From Streptomyces flavofungini (GTDB taxonomy: Bacteria; Actinomycetota; Actinomycetes; Streptomycetales; Streptomycetaceae), in assembly GCF_030388665.1 (NCBI RefSeq), contig NZ_CP128846.1, forward strand, positions 7,784,001-7,848,000: a stretch of DNA of 64,000 nucleotides, in the 5' to 3' direction. Positions 40,264 to 52,490 of this stretch are shown here, one piece after another. Both the position numbers and the translations under genes were made by a program. Under the pieces are notes generated by a model. It had not been told where the DNA came from and searched no databases. It worked only from the letters and a program-made list of their open reading frames with translations. Within the stretch, counting starts at the first letter, position 1; each line of letters opens with the position of its first letter.

Positions 40264-41394
40264 CGACCTCCACTCGGGGAGCCGTGAAGACTCCCGCCGT
40301 ACTCGTCCTGGAGGACGGCCGCATCTTCCGCGGGCGCGCCTACGGGGCCGTGGGGGAGACCTTCGGAGAGGCCGTCTTCTCCACCGGCATGACCGGCTAC
40401 CAGGAGACCCTCACCGACCCGTCGTACCACCGCCAGGTCGTCGTGATGACCGCCCCGCACGTCGGCAACACCGGCGTCAACGACGAGGACCCCGAGTCCG
40501 CGCGGATCTGGGTCTCCGGCTACGTGGTGCGCGACCCCGCGCGCGTGCCCTCCAACTGGCGCGCCAAGCGCTCCCTGGACGAGGAGCTGGAGCGCCAGGG
40601 GGTCGTCGGCATCAGCGGCGTCGACACCCGCGCGCTCACCCGCCACCTGCGCGAGCGCGGCGCCATGCGCGTCGGCATCTTCTCCGGGGACGCCGTCTCC
40701 ACGGACAGCGATCTGCTCGCCAAGGTGCAGGCCGCCCCGCAGATGAAGGGCGCGAACCTGTCCGCGGAGGTCGCCACCGAGGAGGCCTACGTCGTCCCCG
40801 CGATCGGCGAGAAGCGCTTCACTGTCGCCGCCGTCGACCTGGGCATCAAGGGCATGACCCCGCAGCGCATGGCCGAGCGCGGCATCGAGGTGCACGTGCT
40901 GCCCGCCACCGCCACCGCCGAGGACGTCTACGCGGTCGACCCGGACGGAGTGTTCTTCTCCAACGGCCCCGGTGACCCGGCGACCGCCGACGGCCCCGTC
41001 GCCGTCATGCAGGAGGTCCTGAAGCGCAGGACGCCGCTGTTCGGCATCTGCTTCGGCAACCAGATCCTCGGCCGCGCCCTCGGCTTCGGCACGTACAAGC
41101 TGAAGTACGGCCACCGCGGCATCAACCAGCCCGTGCAGGACCGCACCACGGGCAAGGTCGAGGTCACCGCGCACAACCACGGCTTCGCCGTCGACGCGCC
41201 CCTGGACAAGGTCTCCGACACCCCCTACGGCCGCGCCGAGGTCTCCCACGTGTGCCTCAACGACCAGGTCGTCGAGGGCCTGCGGCTCCTCGACCAGCCC
41301 GCGTTCAGCGTCCAGTACCACCCCGAGGCGGCCGCCGGCCCGCACGACGCCGCGTACCTCTTCGACCGCTTCACCACCCTGATGGAGGGCCAGC

Positions 41395-41402
<8 letters not shown>
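40260..41402 (+). CDS. carA: Carbamoyl-phosphate synthase small (glutaminase) subunit
   Basis: 380 residues from ATG 40260 (overlaps the upstream stop). Supplies ammonia from glutamine to CarB. The N-terminal domain has [16 protein letters not shown] and [17 protein letters not shown]. The class I amidotransferase domain has the nucleophile Cys in [18 protein letters not shown] (canonical G-I-C-L-G-H-Q, with F and N variants as in other actinobacteria), plus the catalytic His and Glu in [13 protein letters not shown]. It overlaps carB by 8 bp. Confidence 0.97.
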
Positions 41403-44712
<3,310 letters not shown>

Positions 44713-44720
44713 CAGCCCAC

Positions 44721-44750
44721 GAGGGGGACACCGGATCCGGTGTCCCCCTC
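44721..44750. terminator. 30-bp perfect palindrome between carB and pyrD
   Basis: GAGGGGGACACCGGA (44721-44735) is followed immediately by its exact reverse complement (44736-44750), 8 bp after the carB stop. As RNA it folds into a 13-bp stem with a 4-nt loop. There is no U-tract, so it may be a partial terminator or an mRNA-processing site dividing carAB from pyrD-pyrF. Confidence 0.6.
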
Positions 44751-44809
44751 CTCATGCCGCACCCCGCACGAGGGCGCGGCAGCCACCGAGGACTCCGAGG
44801 ACACCCCCC

Positions 44810-45922
44810 ATGTACGCACTCTTCTTCCGCCTGATCTTCCAGCGGATGGACCCCGAGCGGGCCCACCACCTGGCCTTCCGCTGGATCCGCCTCGCCGCCC
44901 GCGTCCCCGTCCTGCGCACGTTCGTCGCCGCCGCCCTCGCCCCGCGCCACAAGGAGCTGCGCACCGAGGCCCTCGGCCTGCGCATGCACGGCCCCTTCGG
45001 GCTCGCCGCCGGGTTCGACAAGAACGCCGTCGCCATCGACGGCATGGCCATGCTCGGCTTCGACCACGTCGAGATCGGCACGGTCACGGGCGAGCCGCAG
45101 CCCGGCAACCCCAAGAAGCGCCTCTTCCGCCTCGTGCCGGACCGCGCGCTCATCAACCGCATGGGCTTCAACAACGAGGGTTCCGCGGCCGTGGCGGCCC
45201 GCCTGGCGGCCCGCACGCCCGTCTTCAGGACCGTCGTCGGCGTCAACATCGGCAAAACCAAGGTCGTGCCCGAGGCCGAGGCCGTCGCCGACTACGTGAA
45301 ATCCGCTGAGCGTCTGGCCCGCCACGCCGACTACCTGGTCGTGAACGTCTCCTCGCCGAACACGCCCGGCCTGCGCGACCTCCAGGCCACCGAGTCGCTG
45401 CGCCCCCTGCTCAGCGCCGTCCGTGAGGCCGCCGACCGCAGCGTCGAGGGCCGCCGCGTCCCGCTGCTCGTGAAGATCGCGCCCGACCTCGCCGACGAGG
45501 ACATCGACGCCGTCGCCGACCTCGCCGTGGACCTCGGCCTGGACGGCATCATCGCCACGAACACCACCATCGCGCGCGAGGGCCTCGGACTCACCTCCGA
45601 CCCGGAGCTGTACGCCGAGACCGGGGGCCTCTCCGGCGCGCCCCTCAAGGAGCGCTCCCTGGAGGTCCTGCGCCGCCTCTACGCGCGCGTGGGCGACCGG
45701 ATCACCCTCGTGGGTGTCGGCGGCGTCGAGAACGCCGAGGACGCCTGGCAGCGCATCCTCGCGGGCGCCACGCTGGTGCAGGGCTACAGCGCCTTCATCT
45801 ACGAGGGCCCGTTCTGGGCGCGCGGGATCCACAAGGGCCTCGCCGCCCGCCTCGCCACCTCCCCGTACGCCACGCTCGCCGAAGCCGTCGGCGCCGACAC
45901 CCGGAAGGCCCCCGCCGCATGA
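44810..45922 (+). CDS. pyrD: Dihydroorotate dehydrogenase (quinone), class 2
   Basis: 370 residues from ATG 44810. Membrane-associated FMN enzyme that passes electrons to quinone. The N-terminal helical region [22 protein letters not shown] is the class 2 membrane-docking domain. Then [61 protein letters not shown] (catalytic Ser of class 2), LVKIAPDL, and the C-terminal [33 protein letters not shown]. Overlaps pyrF by four bases. Confidence 0.96.
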   Translation: MYALFFRLIFQRMDPERAHHLAFRWIRLAARVPVLRTFVAAALAPRHKELRTEALGLRMHGPFGLAAGFDKNAVAIDGMAMLGFDHVEIGTVTGEPQPGNPKKRLFRLVPDRALINRMGFNNEGSAAVAARLAARTPVFRTVVGVNIGKTKVVPEAEAVADYVKSAERLARHADYLVVNVSSPNTPGLRDLQATESLRPLLSAVREAADRSVEGRRVPLLVKIAPDLADEDIDAVADLAVDLGLDGIIATNTTIAREGLGLTSDPELYAETGGLSGAPLKERSLEVLRRLYARVGDRITLVGVGGVENAEDAWQRILAGATLVQGYSAFIYEGPFWARGIHKGLAARLATSPYATLAEAVGADTRKAPAA

Positions 45923-46764
45923 GCCCCCAGGAACCCTTCGGCGCCCGGCTGCGCCACGCCATGGACACCCGCGGCCCGCTGTGCGTCGGCATCGACCCGC
46001 ACGCCTCCCTGCTCGCCGCCTGGGGCCTGAACGACGACATCCAGGGCCTGGAGTCCTTCACGCGCACCGTCGTCGACGCGCTGGCCGACCAGGTCGCCGT
46101 CTTCAAGCCGCAGTCGGCGTTCTTCGAGCGCTTCGGCTCGCGGGGCGTCGCCGTCCTGGAGCGGGCGGTCGCGGACCTGCGCGCGGCGGGCGGCCTGGTC
46201 GTCATGGACGCCAAGCGCGGTGACATCGGCTCGACCATGGCCGCGTACGCCGAGACCTATCTGCGCAAGGACGCCCCGCTCTTCTCGGACGCCCTGACCG
46301 TCTCGCCCTACCTGGGCTACGGCTCCCTGAAGCCCGCCGTGGACCTCGCGCGGGAGAGCGGCGCGGGCCTGTTCGTGCTCGCCCTCACCTCCAACCCGGA
46401 GGGCGCCGAGGTGCAGCGCGCCGTGCGCGAGGACGGCCGGAGCATCGGGGCCACCATGCTCGGGCACCTCGCGGTCGAGAACGCCGGGGCGGCGCCCATG
46501 GGCTCCTACGGAGCCGTCGTCGGGGCCACGCTCGGGGACCTGTCGACGTTCGAGCTCGACATCAACGGGCCGCTGCTCGCGCCCGGCATCGGTGCGCAGG
46601 GCGCGACCCCGGCCGACCTTCCCCGGGTCTTCGGCGCGGCCGTGCGCAACGTTGTGCCGAACGTCAGCCGGGGCGTCCTGAAGGCGGGGCCCGGGGCGGG
46701 CGCGCTGCGGGACGCGGCGGCGCGGTTCGCGGACGAGGTGCGATCCGCGGTGGACGCGGCGTAG
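45919..46764 (+). CDS. pyrF: Orotidine 5'-phosphate decarboxylase
   Basis: 281 residues from ATG 45919 (overlaps pyrD stop). Final step to UMP. It belongs to the longer, type 2 group with LCVGIDPHASLLAAWG, VAVFKPQSAFFERFGSRG, the catalytic VVMDAKRGDIGSTMAAYAE, LTVSPYLGYGSL, and GIGAQGATPADLPRVFG near the end. Last gene of the pyr cluster. Confidence 0.95.
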   Translation: MSPQEPFGARLRHAMDTRGPLCVGIDPHASLLAAWGLNDDIQGLESFTRTVVDALADQVAVFKPQSAFFERFGSRGVAVLERAVADLRAAGGLVVMDAKRGDIGSTMAAYAETYLRKDAPLFSDALTVSPYLGYGSLKPAVDLARESGAGLFVLALTSNPEGAEVQRAVREDGRSIGATMLGHLAVENAGAAPMGSYGAVVGATLGDLSTFELDINGPLLAPGIGAQGATPADLPRVFGAAVRNVVPNVSRGVLKAGPGAGALRDAAARFADEVRSAVDAA

Positions 46765-47187
46765 GACTCGGCGGGGCTCGGCGGGTCCCGGCACGAGGTC
46801 TCGGACTTCTTTCGCCACTTCTTTCGCCGAGAGCGTGCACGTCGGCGGGGCAGAAAGGCTTTTCCGGGTGCGGATCCGCGTTTCCGGAAGACGCCGAGGA
46901 GGGCGTGCGCGCGCAGAACTGACGCGTTGCTTACGCGACACCCGGCCAAAACAGGGGTGAAATGCCTGAAATGTCGGGCTCAGTGGAGGCTGACCAGGAC
47001 TTTTCGTCTGTTCTCGCTGACTCCGGCGGCCATGGCCGCTAGTCTCCGACGAGTGGGGGCACCCCCCACACCTTTGAGGTAGTGGGGGACAACGGGCAAG
47101 CGCGTTGCACGTTGCTCCCCTGGTGTGGGGCGACTAGGTTCCTCACCGGTCCGTATCCGACAGTTCGACATCCGAGGTGACGTAGGC
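46765..47187. other. 423-bp region between pyrF and mihF
   Basis: No supported gene. It contains a short direct repeat of CTTCTTTCGCC (near 46807-46829), a GTGGGGGCACCCCCCAC-type hairpin near 47053-47071, and the putative mihF promoter at 47112-47140. The remaining sequence is less GC-rich than its neighbours but shows no tRNA, riboswitch or coding signature that I recognise. Confidence 0.5.
47112..47140 (+). promoter_or_regulatory. Putative mihF promoter
   Basis: -35-like TTGCTC (47112-47117), a 17-bp spacer and -10-like TAGGTT (47135-47140). The expected start near 47147 would give a short leader of about 40 nt to the GTG at 47188. Confidence 0.5.
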
Positions 47188-47511
47188 GTGGCTCTTCCGC
47201 CCCTTACCCCTGAACAGCGCGCAGCCGCGCTCGAAAAGGCCGCCGCGGCTCGCCGGGAGCGGGCCGAGGTCAAGAATCGACTCAAGCACTCCGGCGCCTC
47301 GCTTCACGAGGTCATCAAGCAGGGCCAGGAGAACGACGTCATCGGCAAGATGAAGGTCTCCGCTCTCCTGGAGTCCCTGCCGGGCGTGGGCAAGGTCCGC
47401 GCCAAGCAGATCATGGAGCGCCTCGGCATTTCCGAGAGCCGCCGCGTGCGCGGGCTCGGCTCCAACCAGATCGCGTCTCTCGAGCGCGAGTTCGGCGGCA
47501 GCGGGGCCTGA
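47188..47511 (+). CDS. mihF: Actinobacterial integration host factor (sIHF/mIHF)
   Basis: 107 residues from GTG 47188, with GAGG 10 nt upstream; this gives exactly the length of S. coelicolor sIHF. Nucleoid-associated DNA-binding protein, unrelated in sequence to E. coli IHF. Seen: [58 protein letters not shown] (helix-two-turns-helix DNA-binding element) and [18 protein letters not shown]. In streptomycetes it influences chromosome compaction, development and antibiotic output. It is followed by gmk and rpoZ, as in other actinobacteria. Confidence 0.97.
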   Translation: MALPPLTPEQRAAALEKAAAARRERAEVKNRLKHSGASLHEVIKQGQENDVIGKMKVSALLESLPGVGKVRAKQIMERLGISESRRVRGLGSNQIASLEREFGGSGA

Positions 47512-47561
47512 CGGTCTCAGGCTTCCCGGGGCTCCTGGTCTCAGGCAGTCCCAAGAGGCTG

Positions 47562-47573
47562 GATAATCGCTGC
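47562..47573 (+). promoter_or_regulatory. -10 element suggesting a leaderless gmk mRNA
   Basis: GATAAT (47562-47567) ends 6 bp before the gmk ATG at 47574. No Shine-Dalgarno is visible before the ATG. If used, transcription would begin at or next to the start codon. No convincing -35 was found. Confidence 0.35.
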
Positions 47574-48167
47574 ATGGCTGCTTCACCCCGGGGGACGACC
47601 CCCGTACCCCCGGACGTACGTCCGCGGCTGACCGTGCTCTCCGGCCCCTCCGGGGTCGGCAAGAGCACGGTCGTCGCCCATATGCGCAAGGAACACCCCG
47701 AGGTCTGGCTCTCGGTCTCGGCGACGACCCGCAAGCCGCGCCCCGGCGAGCGTCACGGCGTGCAGTACTTCTTCGTCTCCGACGACGAGATGGACAAGCT
47801 GATCGCCAACGGCGAGCTCCTGGAGTGGGCCGAATTCGCGGGCAATCGCTACGGCACGCCCCGCAAGGCGGTCATCGAGCACCTGGAGGCGGGCGTTCCC
47901 GTCCTGCTCGAGATCGATCTGCAGGGTGCCCGCCTGGTGCGCGAGTCGATGCCGGAGGGCCAGCTGGTCTTCCTCGCGCCGCCGAGCTGGGAGGAGCTGG
48001 TGCGCCGGCTCACCGGCCGGGGCACGGAGTCGCCCGACGTCATCGAGCGCAGGCTCGAGGCCGCCCGGGTGGAACTGGCCGCGGAGTCCGAGTTCGACGT
48101 GACCCTCGTCAACACCTCCGTCGAGGACGTGGCGCGCGAGCTGCTAGCCTTGATGAAGGTTGTTTGA
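47574..48167 (+). CDS. gmk: Guanylate kinase
   Basis: 197 residues from ATG 47574. Phosphorylates GMP to GDP. P-loop [16 protein letters not shown]-binding [41 protein letters not shown], and [13 protein letters not shown]. The LID region R-L-T-G-R-G-T-E-S and R-R-L-E-A-A are present. Normal length. Immediately precedes rpoZ, the usual order. Confidence 0.95.
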   Translation: MAASPRGTTPVPPDVRPRLTVLSGPSGVGKSTVVAHMRKEHPEVWLSVSATTRKPRPGERHGVQYFFVSDDEMDKLIANGELLEWAEFAGNRYGTPRKAVIEHLEAGVPVLLEIDLQGARLVRESMPEGQLVFLAPPSWEELVRRLTGRGTESPDVIERRLEAARVELAAESEFDVTLVNTSVEDVARELLALMKVV

Positions 48168-48231
48168 TCTTCTACGCGAATTCAACAACCGAATTCACCA
48201 TCTTCACCGTCCACCTTTCGGAAGGCAGAGC

Positions 48232-48504
48232 GTGTCCTCTTCCATCACCGCGCCCGAGGGCATCATCAACCCGCCGATTGATGAGCTGCTCGAGGCCACC
48301 GACTCGAAGTACAGCCTCGTGATCTACGCCGCCAAGCGCGCCCGTCAGATCAACGCGTACTACTCGCAGCTCGGCGAGGGCCTCCTGGAGTACGTCGGCC
48401 CGCTGGTGGACACCCACGTCCACGAGAAGCCGCTGTCGATCGCGCTCCGCGAGATCAACGCGGGTCTGCTGACGTCCGAGGCCGTCGAGGCCCCCGCGCA
48501 GTAA
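48232..48504 (+). CDS. rpoZ: RNA polymerase omega subunit
   Basis: 90 residues from GTG 48232. Assists assembly of RNA polymerase by clamping the beta-prime subunit. Seen: [39 protein letters not shown] with the conserved A-K-R-A-R-Q-I, and the actinobacterial C-terminus [16 protein letters not shown]. The open frame extends upstream to 48160, but the family N-terminus (SSSITAPEG) and length set the start. A hairpin follows. Confidence 0.97.
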   Translation: MSSSITAPEGIINPPIDELLEATDSKYSLVIYAAKRARQINAYYSQLGEGLLEYVGPLVDTHVHEKPLSIALREINAGLLTSEAVEAPAQ

Positions 48505-48517
48505 GCACGCAGTCCTT

Positions 48518-48556
48518 CACCACGGGCCCGGCAGAGCACCTGCCGGGCCCGTGGTG
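48518..48556 (+). terminator. Hairpin terminator after rpoZ
   Basis: A 17-bp perfect stem (CACCACGGGCCCGGCAG at 48518-48534 with its complement at 48540-48556) and a 5-nt loop AGCAC, 13 bp after the rpoZ stop. Confidence 0.75.
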
Positions 48557-48595
48557 TGTCATGGAGTCGTACGTTTTCGAGTGCGGGGAGGCACG

Positions 48596-49810
48596 GTGGA
48601 CAAGGCGGACAAGCCGAAGGTCGTTCTGGGGGTCAGTGGTGGGATCGCCGCCTACAAGGCGTGCGAGCTGCTGCGCAGGCTCACCGAGTCCGGACACGAC
48701 GTGCGCGTCGTCCCCACCGAGTCCGCGCTGCACTTCGTCGGCGCCGCGACCTGGTCGGCGCTCTCGGGCCACCCCGTCTCCACGGAGGTCTGGTCCGACG
48801 TCCACGAGGTGCCGCACGTGCGGATCGGGCAGCACGCCGACCTCGTGATCGTCGCGCCCGCCACCGCCGACATGCTCGCCAAGGCCGCCCACGGCCTGGC
48901 CGACGACCTGCTCACGAACACGCTCCTCACCGCCCGCTGCCCGGTCGTCTTCGCCCCGGCCATGCACACGGAGATGTGGGAGCACCCCGCCACCCAGGAG
49001 AACGTGGCCACCCTGCGCCGCCGCGGCGCCCTCGTCGTCGAGCCCGCCGTCGGCCGCCTCACCGGCGTCGACACCGGCAAGGGCCGCTTCCCGGAGCCCG
49101 CCGAGCTCTTCGAGGTCGTTCGCCGCGTCCTCGCCCGCGGCGGCAAGCCCGCGCAGGACCTCGCCGGACGGCACGTCGTCGTCAGCGCAGGCGGCACCCG
49201 CGAGCCCCTGGACCCCGTGCGCTTCCTCGGCAACCGCTCCTCCGGCAAGCAGGGCTACGCGCTCGCCCGCAGCGCGGCGGCCCGCGGCGCCCGCGTCACC
49301 CTCCTCGCGGCGAACACCGCCCTGCCGGACCCGGCGGGCGTCGACATCGTGCCCGTCGGCACCGCCGTGCAACTCCGCGAGGCCGTCCTGAAGGCCGCTG
49401 CCGACGCCGACGCGGTGGTGATGGCCGCCGCCGTGGCCGACTTCCGCCCCGAGACGTACGCCACCGGAAAGATCAAGAAGAAGGACGGCGAGGCCCCACC
49501 CTCGATCAACCTCGTCCGCAATCCGGACATCCTGGCCGAGATCGCGGGCGAGCGGCCCCGCGCCGGCCAGGTCGTCGTCGGGTTCGCCGCCGAGACGGAC
49601 GACGTCCTCGCCAACGGACGGGCCAAGCTCGCCCGCAAGGGCTGCGACCTTCTCGTAGTGAACGAAGTCGGCGAGCGCAAGACATTCGGCTCTGAGCAGA
49701 ACGAGGCGATCGTGCTCGGCGCCGATGGCAGTGAGACCCCGGTGCCGTACGGGCCGAAGGAAGACCTGGCGGACACGATCTGGGACCTGGTGGTTCAGCG
49801 ACTGGCGTGA
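48596..49810 (+). CDS. coaBC: Bifunctional phosphopantothenoylcysteine decarboxylase / phosphopantothenate-cysteine ligase
   Basis: 404 residues from GTG 48596 with GGGGAG 5 nt upstream. Two steps of coenzyme A synthesis. The N-terminal flavoprotein CoaC domain has VVLGVSGGIAAYKACELLRRL, the conserved H-V-R-I-G-Q-H region, VIVAPATADMLAKAAHGLADDLL and APAMHTEMWEHPATQENVATL. The C-terminal CoaB domain has VVVSAGGTREPLDPVRFLGNRSSGKQGYALA, VVMAAAVADFRPETYATGKIKK and LLVVNEVGERKTFG. Normal fused length. It lies between rpoZ and metK as in other actinobacteria. Confidence 0.96.
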   Translation: MDKADKPKVVLGVSGGIAAYKACELLRRLTESGHDVRVVPTESALHFVGAATWSALSGHPVSTEVWSDVHEVPHVRIGQHADLVIVAPATADMLAKAAHGLADDLLTNTLLTARCPVVFAPAMHTEMWEHPATQENVATLRRRGALVVEPAVGRLTGVDTGKGRFPEPAELFEVVRRVLARGGKPAQDLAGRHVVVSAGGTREPLDPVRFLGNRSSGKQGYALARSAAARGARVTLLAANTALPDPAGVDIVPVGTAVQLREAVLKAAADADAVVMAAAVADFRPETYATGKIKKKDGEAPPSINLVRNPDILAEIAGERPRAGQVVVGFAAETDDVLANGRAKLARKGCDLLVVNEVGERKTFGSEQNEAIVLGADGSETPVPYGPKEDLADTIWDLVVQRLA

Positions 49811-49832
49811 ACCGGTGGTACCCACGCCGGAA

Positions 49833-49861
49833 ACTGGGGCGAACATCACTTTCGCCCCAGT
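49833..49861 (+). terminator. Hairpin after coaBC
   Basis: ACTGGGGCGAA (49833-49843) pairs perfectly with TTCGCCCCAGT (49851-49861) around a 7-nt loop, 22 bp after the coaBC stop. Confidence 0.6.
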
Positions 49862-49970
49862 GGAGGGCTCAAACCCCGCGAATTCGGGCGGCAGGCCCTC
49901 TGGTGGAGACCGATCGTCGTATCGCACAATGCAGTGCCGCAGGTCACAGGGCTCCATGTGGCGAGACAGG

Positions 49971-49999
49971 TGACCGCGCGGGGGAGTGCGACCGATAAA
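49971..49999 (+). promoter_or_regulatory. Possible metK promoter
   Basis: -35-like TGACCG (49971-49976), 17-bp spacer, -10-like GATAAA (49994-49999). This would leave a leader of about 75 nt to the metK GTG. I looked for a SAM riboswitch in 49862-50081 and saw no recognisable class. Confidence 0.35.
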
Positions 50000-50081
50000 C
50001 TGGTCGAGGACGACGCCGAGCGCAGCTCTCGGCCCGTCCACCAATGATCAGCCAGCAGCCGCTGCAACCACAGGGAGCGAT

Positions 50082-51290
50082 GTGTCCCGCCGTCTCTTCA
50101 CCTCGGAGTCCGTGACCGAGGGTCACCCCGACAAGATCGCCGACCAGATCAGCGACACCATCCTCGACGCGCTTCTGCGCGAGGACCCGACCTCCAGGGT
50201 CGCCGTCGAAACGCTCATCACCACGGGCCTCGTGCACGTCGCCGGTGAGGTCACGACGAAGGCGTACGCGCCGATCGCCCAGCTCGTGCGCGACAAGATC
50301 CTCGAGATCGGCTACGACTCCTCGAAGAAGGGCTTCGACGGCGCCTCCTGTGGCGTGTCGGTGTCCATCGGGGCCCAGTCCCCGGACATCGCTCAGGGTG
50401 TCGACACCGCGTACGAGCAGCGGGTCGAAGGCGACGAGGACGAGCTCGACAAGCAGGGCGCGGGCGACCAGGGCCTGATGTTCGGCTACGCCTGCGACGA
50501 GACGCCCGAGCTGATGCCGCTGCCGATCCACCTCGCGCACCGCCTTTCCCGGCGCCTGTCCGAGGTCCGTAAGAACGGCACCATCCCCTACCTGCGCCCC
50601 GACGGCAAGACCCAGGTCACCATCGAGTACGACGGCGACAAGGCCGTCCGCCTCGACACCGTCGTCGTCTCCTCGCAGCACGCGTCGGACATCGACCTGG
50701 ACTCCCTCCTCGCCCCCGACATCCGCGAATTCGTGGTCGAGCCGGAGCTGAAGGCGCTCCTCGACGACGGCATCAAGCTGGAGACCGAGGGCTACCGCCT
50801 CCTGGTGAACCCCACCGGCCGCTTCGAGATCGGCGGCCCGATGGGCGACGCGGGCCTGACCGGCCGCAAGATCATCATCGACACCTACGGCGGCATGGCC
50901 CGCCACGGCGGCGGCGCCTTCTCCGGCAAGGACCCGTCCAAGGTCGACCGCTCGGCCGCCTACGCCATGCGCTGGGTCGCCAAGAACGTCGTCGCCGCGG
51001 GCCTCGCCGCCCGCTGCGAGGTCCAGGTGGCCTACGCGATCGGCAAGGCCGAGCCGGTGGGCCTGTTCGTCGAGACCTTCGGTACCGCCAAGGTCGACAC
51101 GGACAAGATCGAGGCCGCCATCGGAGACGTCTTCGACCTCCGCCCGGCCGCGATCATCCGCGACCTGGACCTGCTGCGCCCGATCTACTCCCAGACCGCC
51201 GCGTACGGCCACTTCGGCCGCGCCGTCCCCGACTTCACGTGGGAGCGGACGGACCGGGTGGAGGCGCTGCGGAAGGCTGTGGGCCTGTAG
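50082..51290 (+). CDS. metK: S-adenosylmethionine synthetase
   Basis: 402 residues from GTG 50082 ([23 protein letters not shown]). Makes SAM from methionine and ATP. Seen: [28 protein letters not shown] (signature 1), [26 protein letters not shown], and the phosphate-binding loop [19 protein letters not shown] (signature 2). Normal length. SAM level influences antibiotic production in streptomycetes. Downstream, the minus-strand TIR cassette converges on it. Confidence 0.97.
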   Translation: MSRRLFTSESVTEGHPDKIADQISDTILDALLREDPTSRVAVETLITTGLVHVAGEVTTKAYAPIAQLVRDKILEIGYDSSKKGFDGASCGVSVSIGAQSPDIAQGVDTAYEQRVEGDEDELDKQGAGDQGLMFGYACDETPELMPLPIHLAHRLSRRLSEVRKNGTIPYLRPDGKTQVTIEYDGDKAVRLDTVVVSSQHASDIDLDSLLAPDIREFVVEPELKALLDDGIKLETEGYRLLVNPTGRFEIGGPMGDAGLTGRKIIIDTYGGMARHGGGAFSGKDPSKVDRSAAYAMRWVAKNVVAAGLAARCEVQVAYAIGKAEPVGLFVETFGTAKVDTDKIEAAIGDVFDLRPAAIIRDLDLLRPIYSQTAAYGHFGRAVPDFTWERTDRVEALRKAVGL

Positions 51291-51316
51291 GGCTGACAGC
51301 AGGCGTCCAGCCTCTG

Positions 51317-51351
51317 GAGGCCCGGTGACCCCTGTGGGGGCACCGGGCCTC
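51317..51351. terminator. Hairpin between metK and the convergent TIR cassette
   Basis: GAGGCCCGGTG (51317-51327) pairs perfectly with CACCGGGCCTC (51341-51351); the interior (CCCC/GGGG) can extend the stem. It lies 26 bp after metK and 20 bp from the 3' end of the cassette's last gene, so it can serve both. Confidence 0.7.
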
Positions 51352-51371
51352 TTGCCGTGTCACTTGTCGTG

Positions 51372-52469
51372 TCAGAAGGGGGAGTCCCCGAGCCCCGACG
51401 TACCGTCGTCGGTTCCCTCCGGTTCATCGTGGCCGAGGCGTCGGCGCAGAGCATCGACGACGTGGTCCTTGCCGTGGATGCGGGCGAGGTTGAGGAGCCG
51501 TTGGGCGAAGATGTCGACCTCCGGGTCGTCGGACGCGAAGCCGACCCACGCCAGAAAGGTGTCGAGGGAGTCGCTGTCCGCCGGGGTGGCCCCTTCCCCA
51601 TCATCGATGTACGGCATCGAGTCGCGCTGGTGACGGGAAATGAACCGCTGCTCACCGGGGCCGTCGGCTGGCGCGTACGGCGACATCAGGTGCTCGAAGG
51701 GCGACTCGACGGTGTCGTTGTTCGCGGCGGCGGACAAGCGGGTCAGCAGACCGATCCGGTCCACGGTGGCCTCGACCTCCTGGTCGTTGCGGGACAGCCA
51801 CCACACCACGGCGCTGCCCGCGTCCTTCAGCACGTCGTCGCCGAGATAGGCGCGCTTGCTGCGCTCGTAGTTGCGTTCGTGCTCCCACACGTCCTCGTCC
51901 TTGCGGACGTTGGAAAGCTTGGACAGGCGTTCACGGTCGAGGTCGGACAGGGCCAGGGAGACGTCCTGAGCCATCGCCAGGACCCGGTTGCTGGAGTCCG
52001 CCCGCATCGTGCCCAGCGCCCCGTCCAGCTGATGCTGCACGTACGCACTGTGGGTGGGCTGCTGCTGTTCGGTGAGGGCTCGGGCGCGCTGGAGCACGGC
52101 GTTCACGGCCAGTCCTCCCGCGTCGATCGCCGGAGCGTCCGGGGGAGCCTCCAGCTCGCTCCATGACACCGTCGCGGAGAACAGGAAGTCGTAGTCGCGA
52201 GCCGCGCTCGGCAGGGCCACACGCGTGACGCGCCGCTCAGGGCGCTCGGCCACGAAGAGCTCCGGGGCCGGTTCGGCCAGCGGGACGAGGGCGGGGGCGT
52301 GGGCGCCGCGGATGAGGACGCTGTGCGTGACGGCCGCGATGACCAGCAGGACCGTTGCCGTGGTGGGCCAGGCCCAGAGCGGCCAGCGCGCACTCAGGCC
52401 CAGGATGACGAAGATCAGCCCGAGGATGACGGTGACGAACAGCGTCATCGTCTTCTGACCGGAACTCAT
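51372..52469 (-). CDS. Two-TM membrane protein of the TIR cassette, unknown function
   Basis: 365 residues from ATG 52469. Two close N-terminal TM helices (TLFVTVILGLIFVILGLSA and PTTATVLLVIAAVTHSVLI, residues about 9-52) are followed by a long, soluble, mostly charged helical region. This includes YDFLFSATVSWSELE, NAVLQRARALTEQQ, a WEHERNYERSKRAYLGDDVLKDAGSAVVWWLSRNDQEV segment, and an acidic C-terminus (DDGTSGLGDSPF). I do not recognise a family. It is 21 bp downstream of the NTPase-like gene and is probably the last gene of the operon. A membrane-located partner or pore component is one possibility suggested only by context. Confidence 0.75.
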   Translation of the reverse strand: MSSGQKTMTLFVTVILGLIFVILGLSARWPLWAWPTTATVLLVIAAVTHSVLIRGAHAPALVPLAEPAPELFVAERPERRVTRVALPSAARDYDFLFSATVSWSELEAPPDAPAIDAGGLAVNAVLQRARALTEQQQPTHSAYVQHQLDGALGTMRADSSNRVLAMAQDVSLALSDLDRERLSKLSNVRKDEDVWEHERNYERSKRAYLGDDVLKDAGSAVVWWLSRNDQEVEATVDRIGLLTRLSAAANNDTVESPFEHLMSPYAPADGPGEQRFISRHQRDSMPYIDDGEGATPADSDSLDTFLAWVGFASDDPEVDIFAQRLLNLARIHGKDHVVDALRRRLGHDEPEGTDDGTSGLGDSPF

Positions 52470-52490
52470 GGAGAACCCCCGATTTCTCTT

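Noticed and set aside
49862..50081. SAM riboswitch before metK
   Set aside because: Checked for SAM-I, SAM-II and SAM-IV type conserved cores; none recognised, only weak hairpins.
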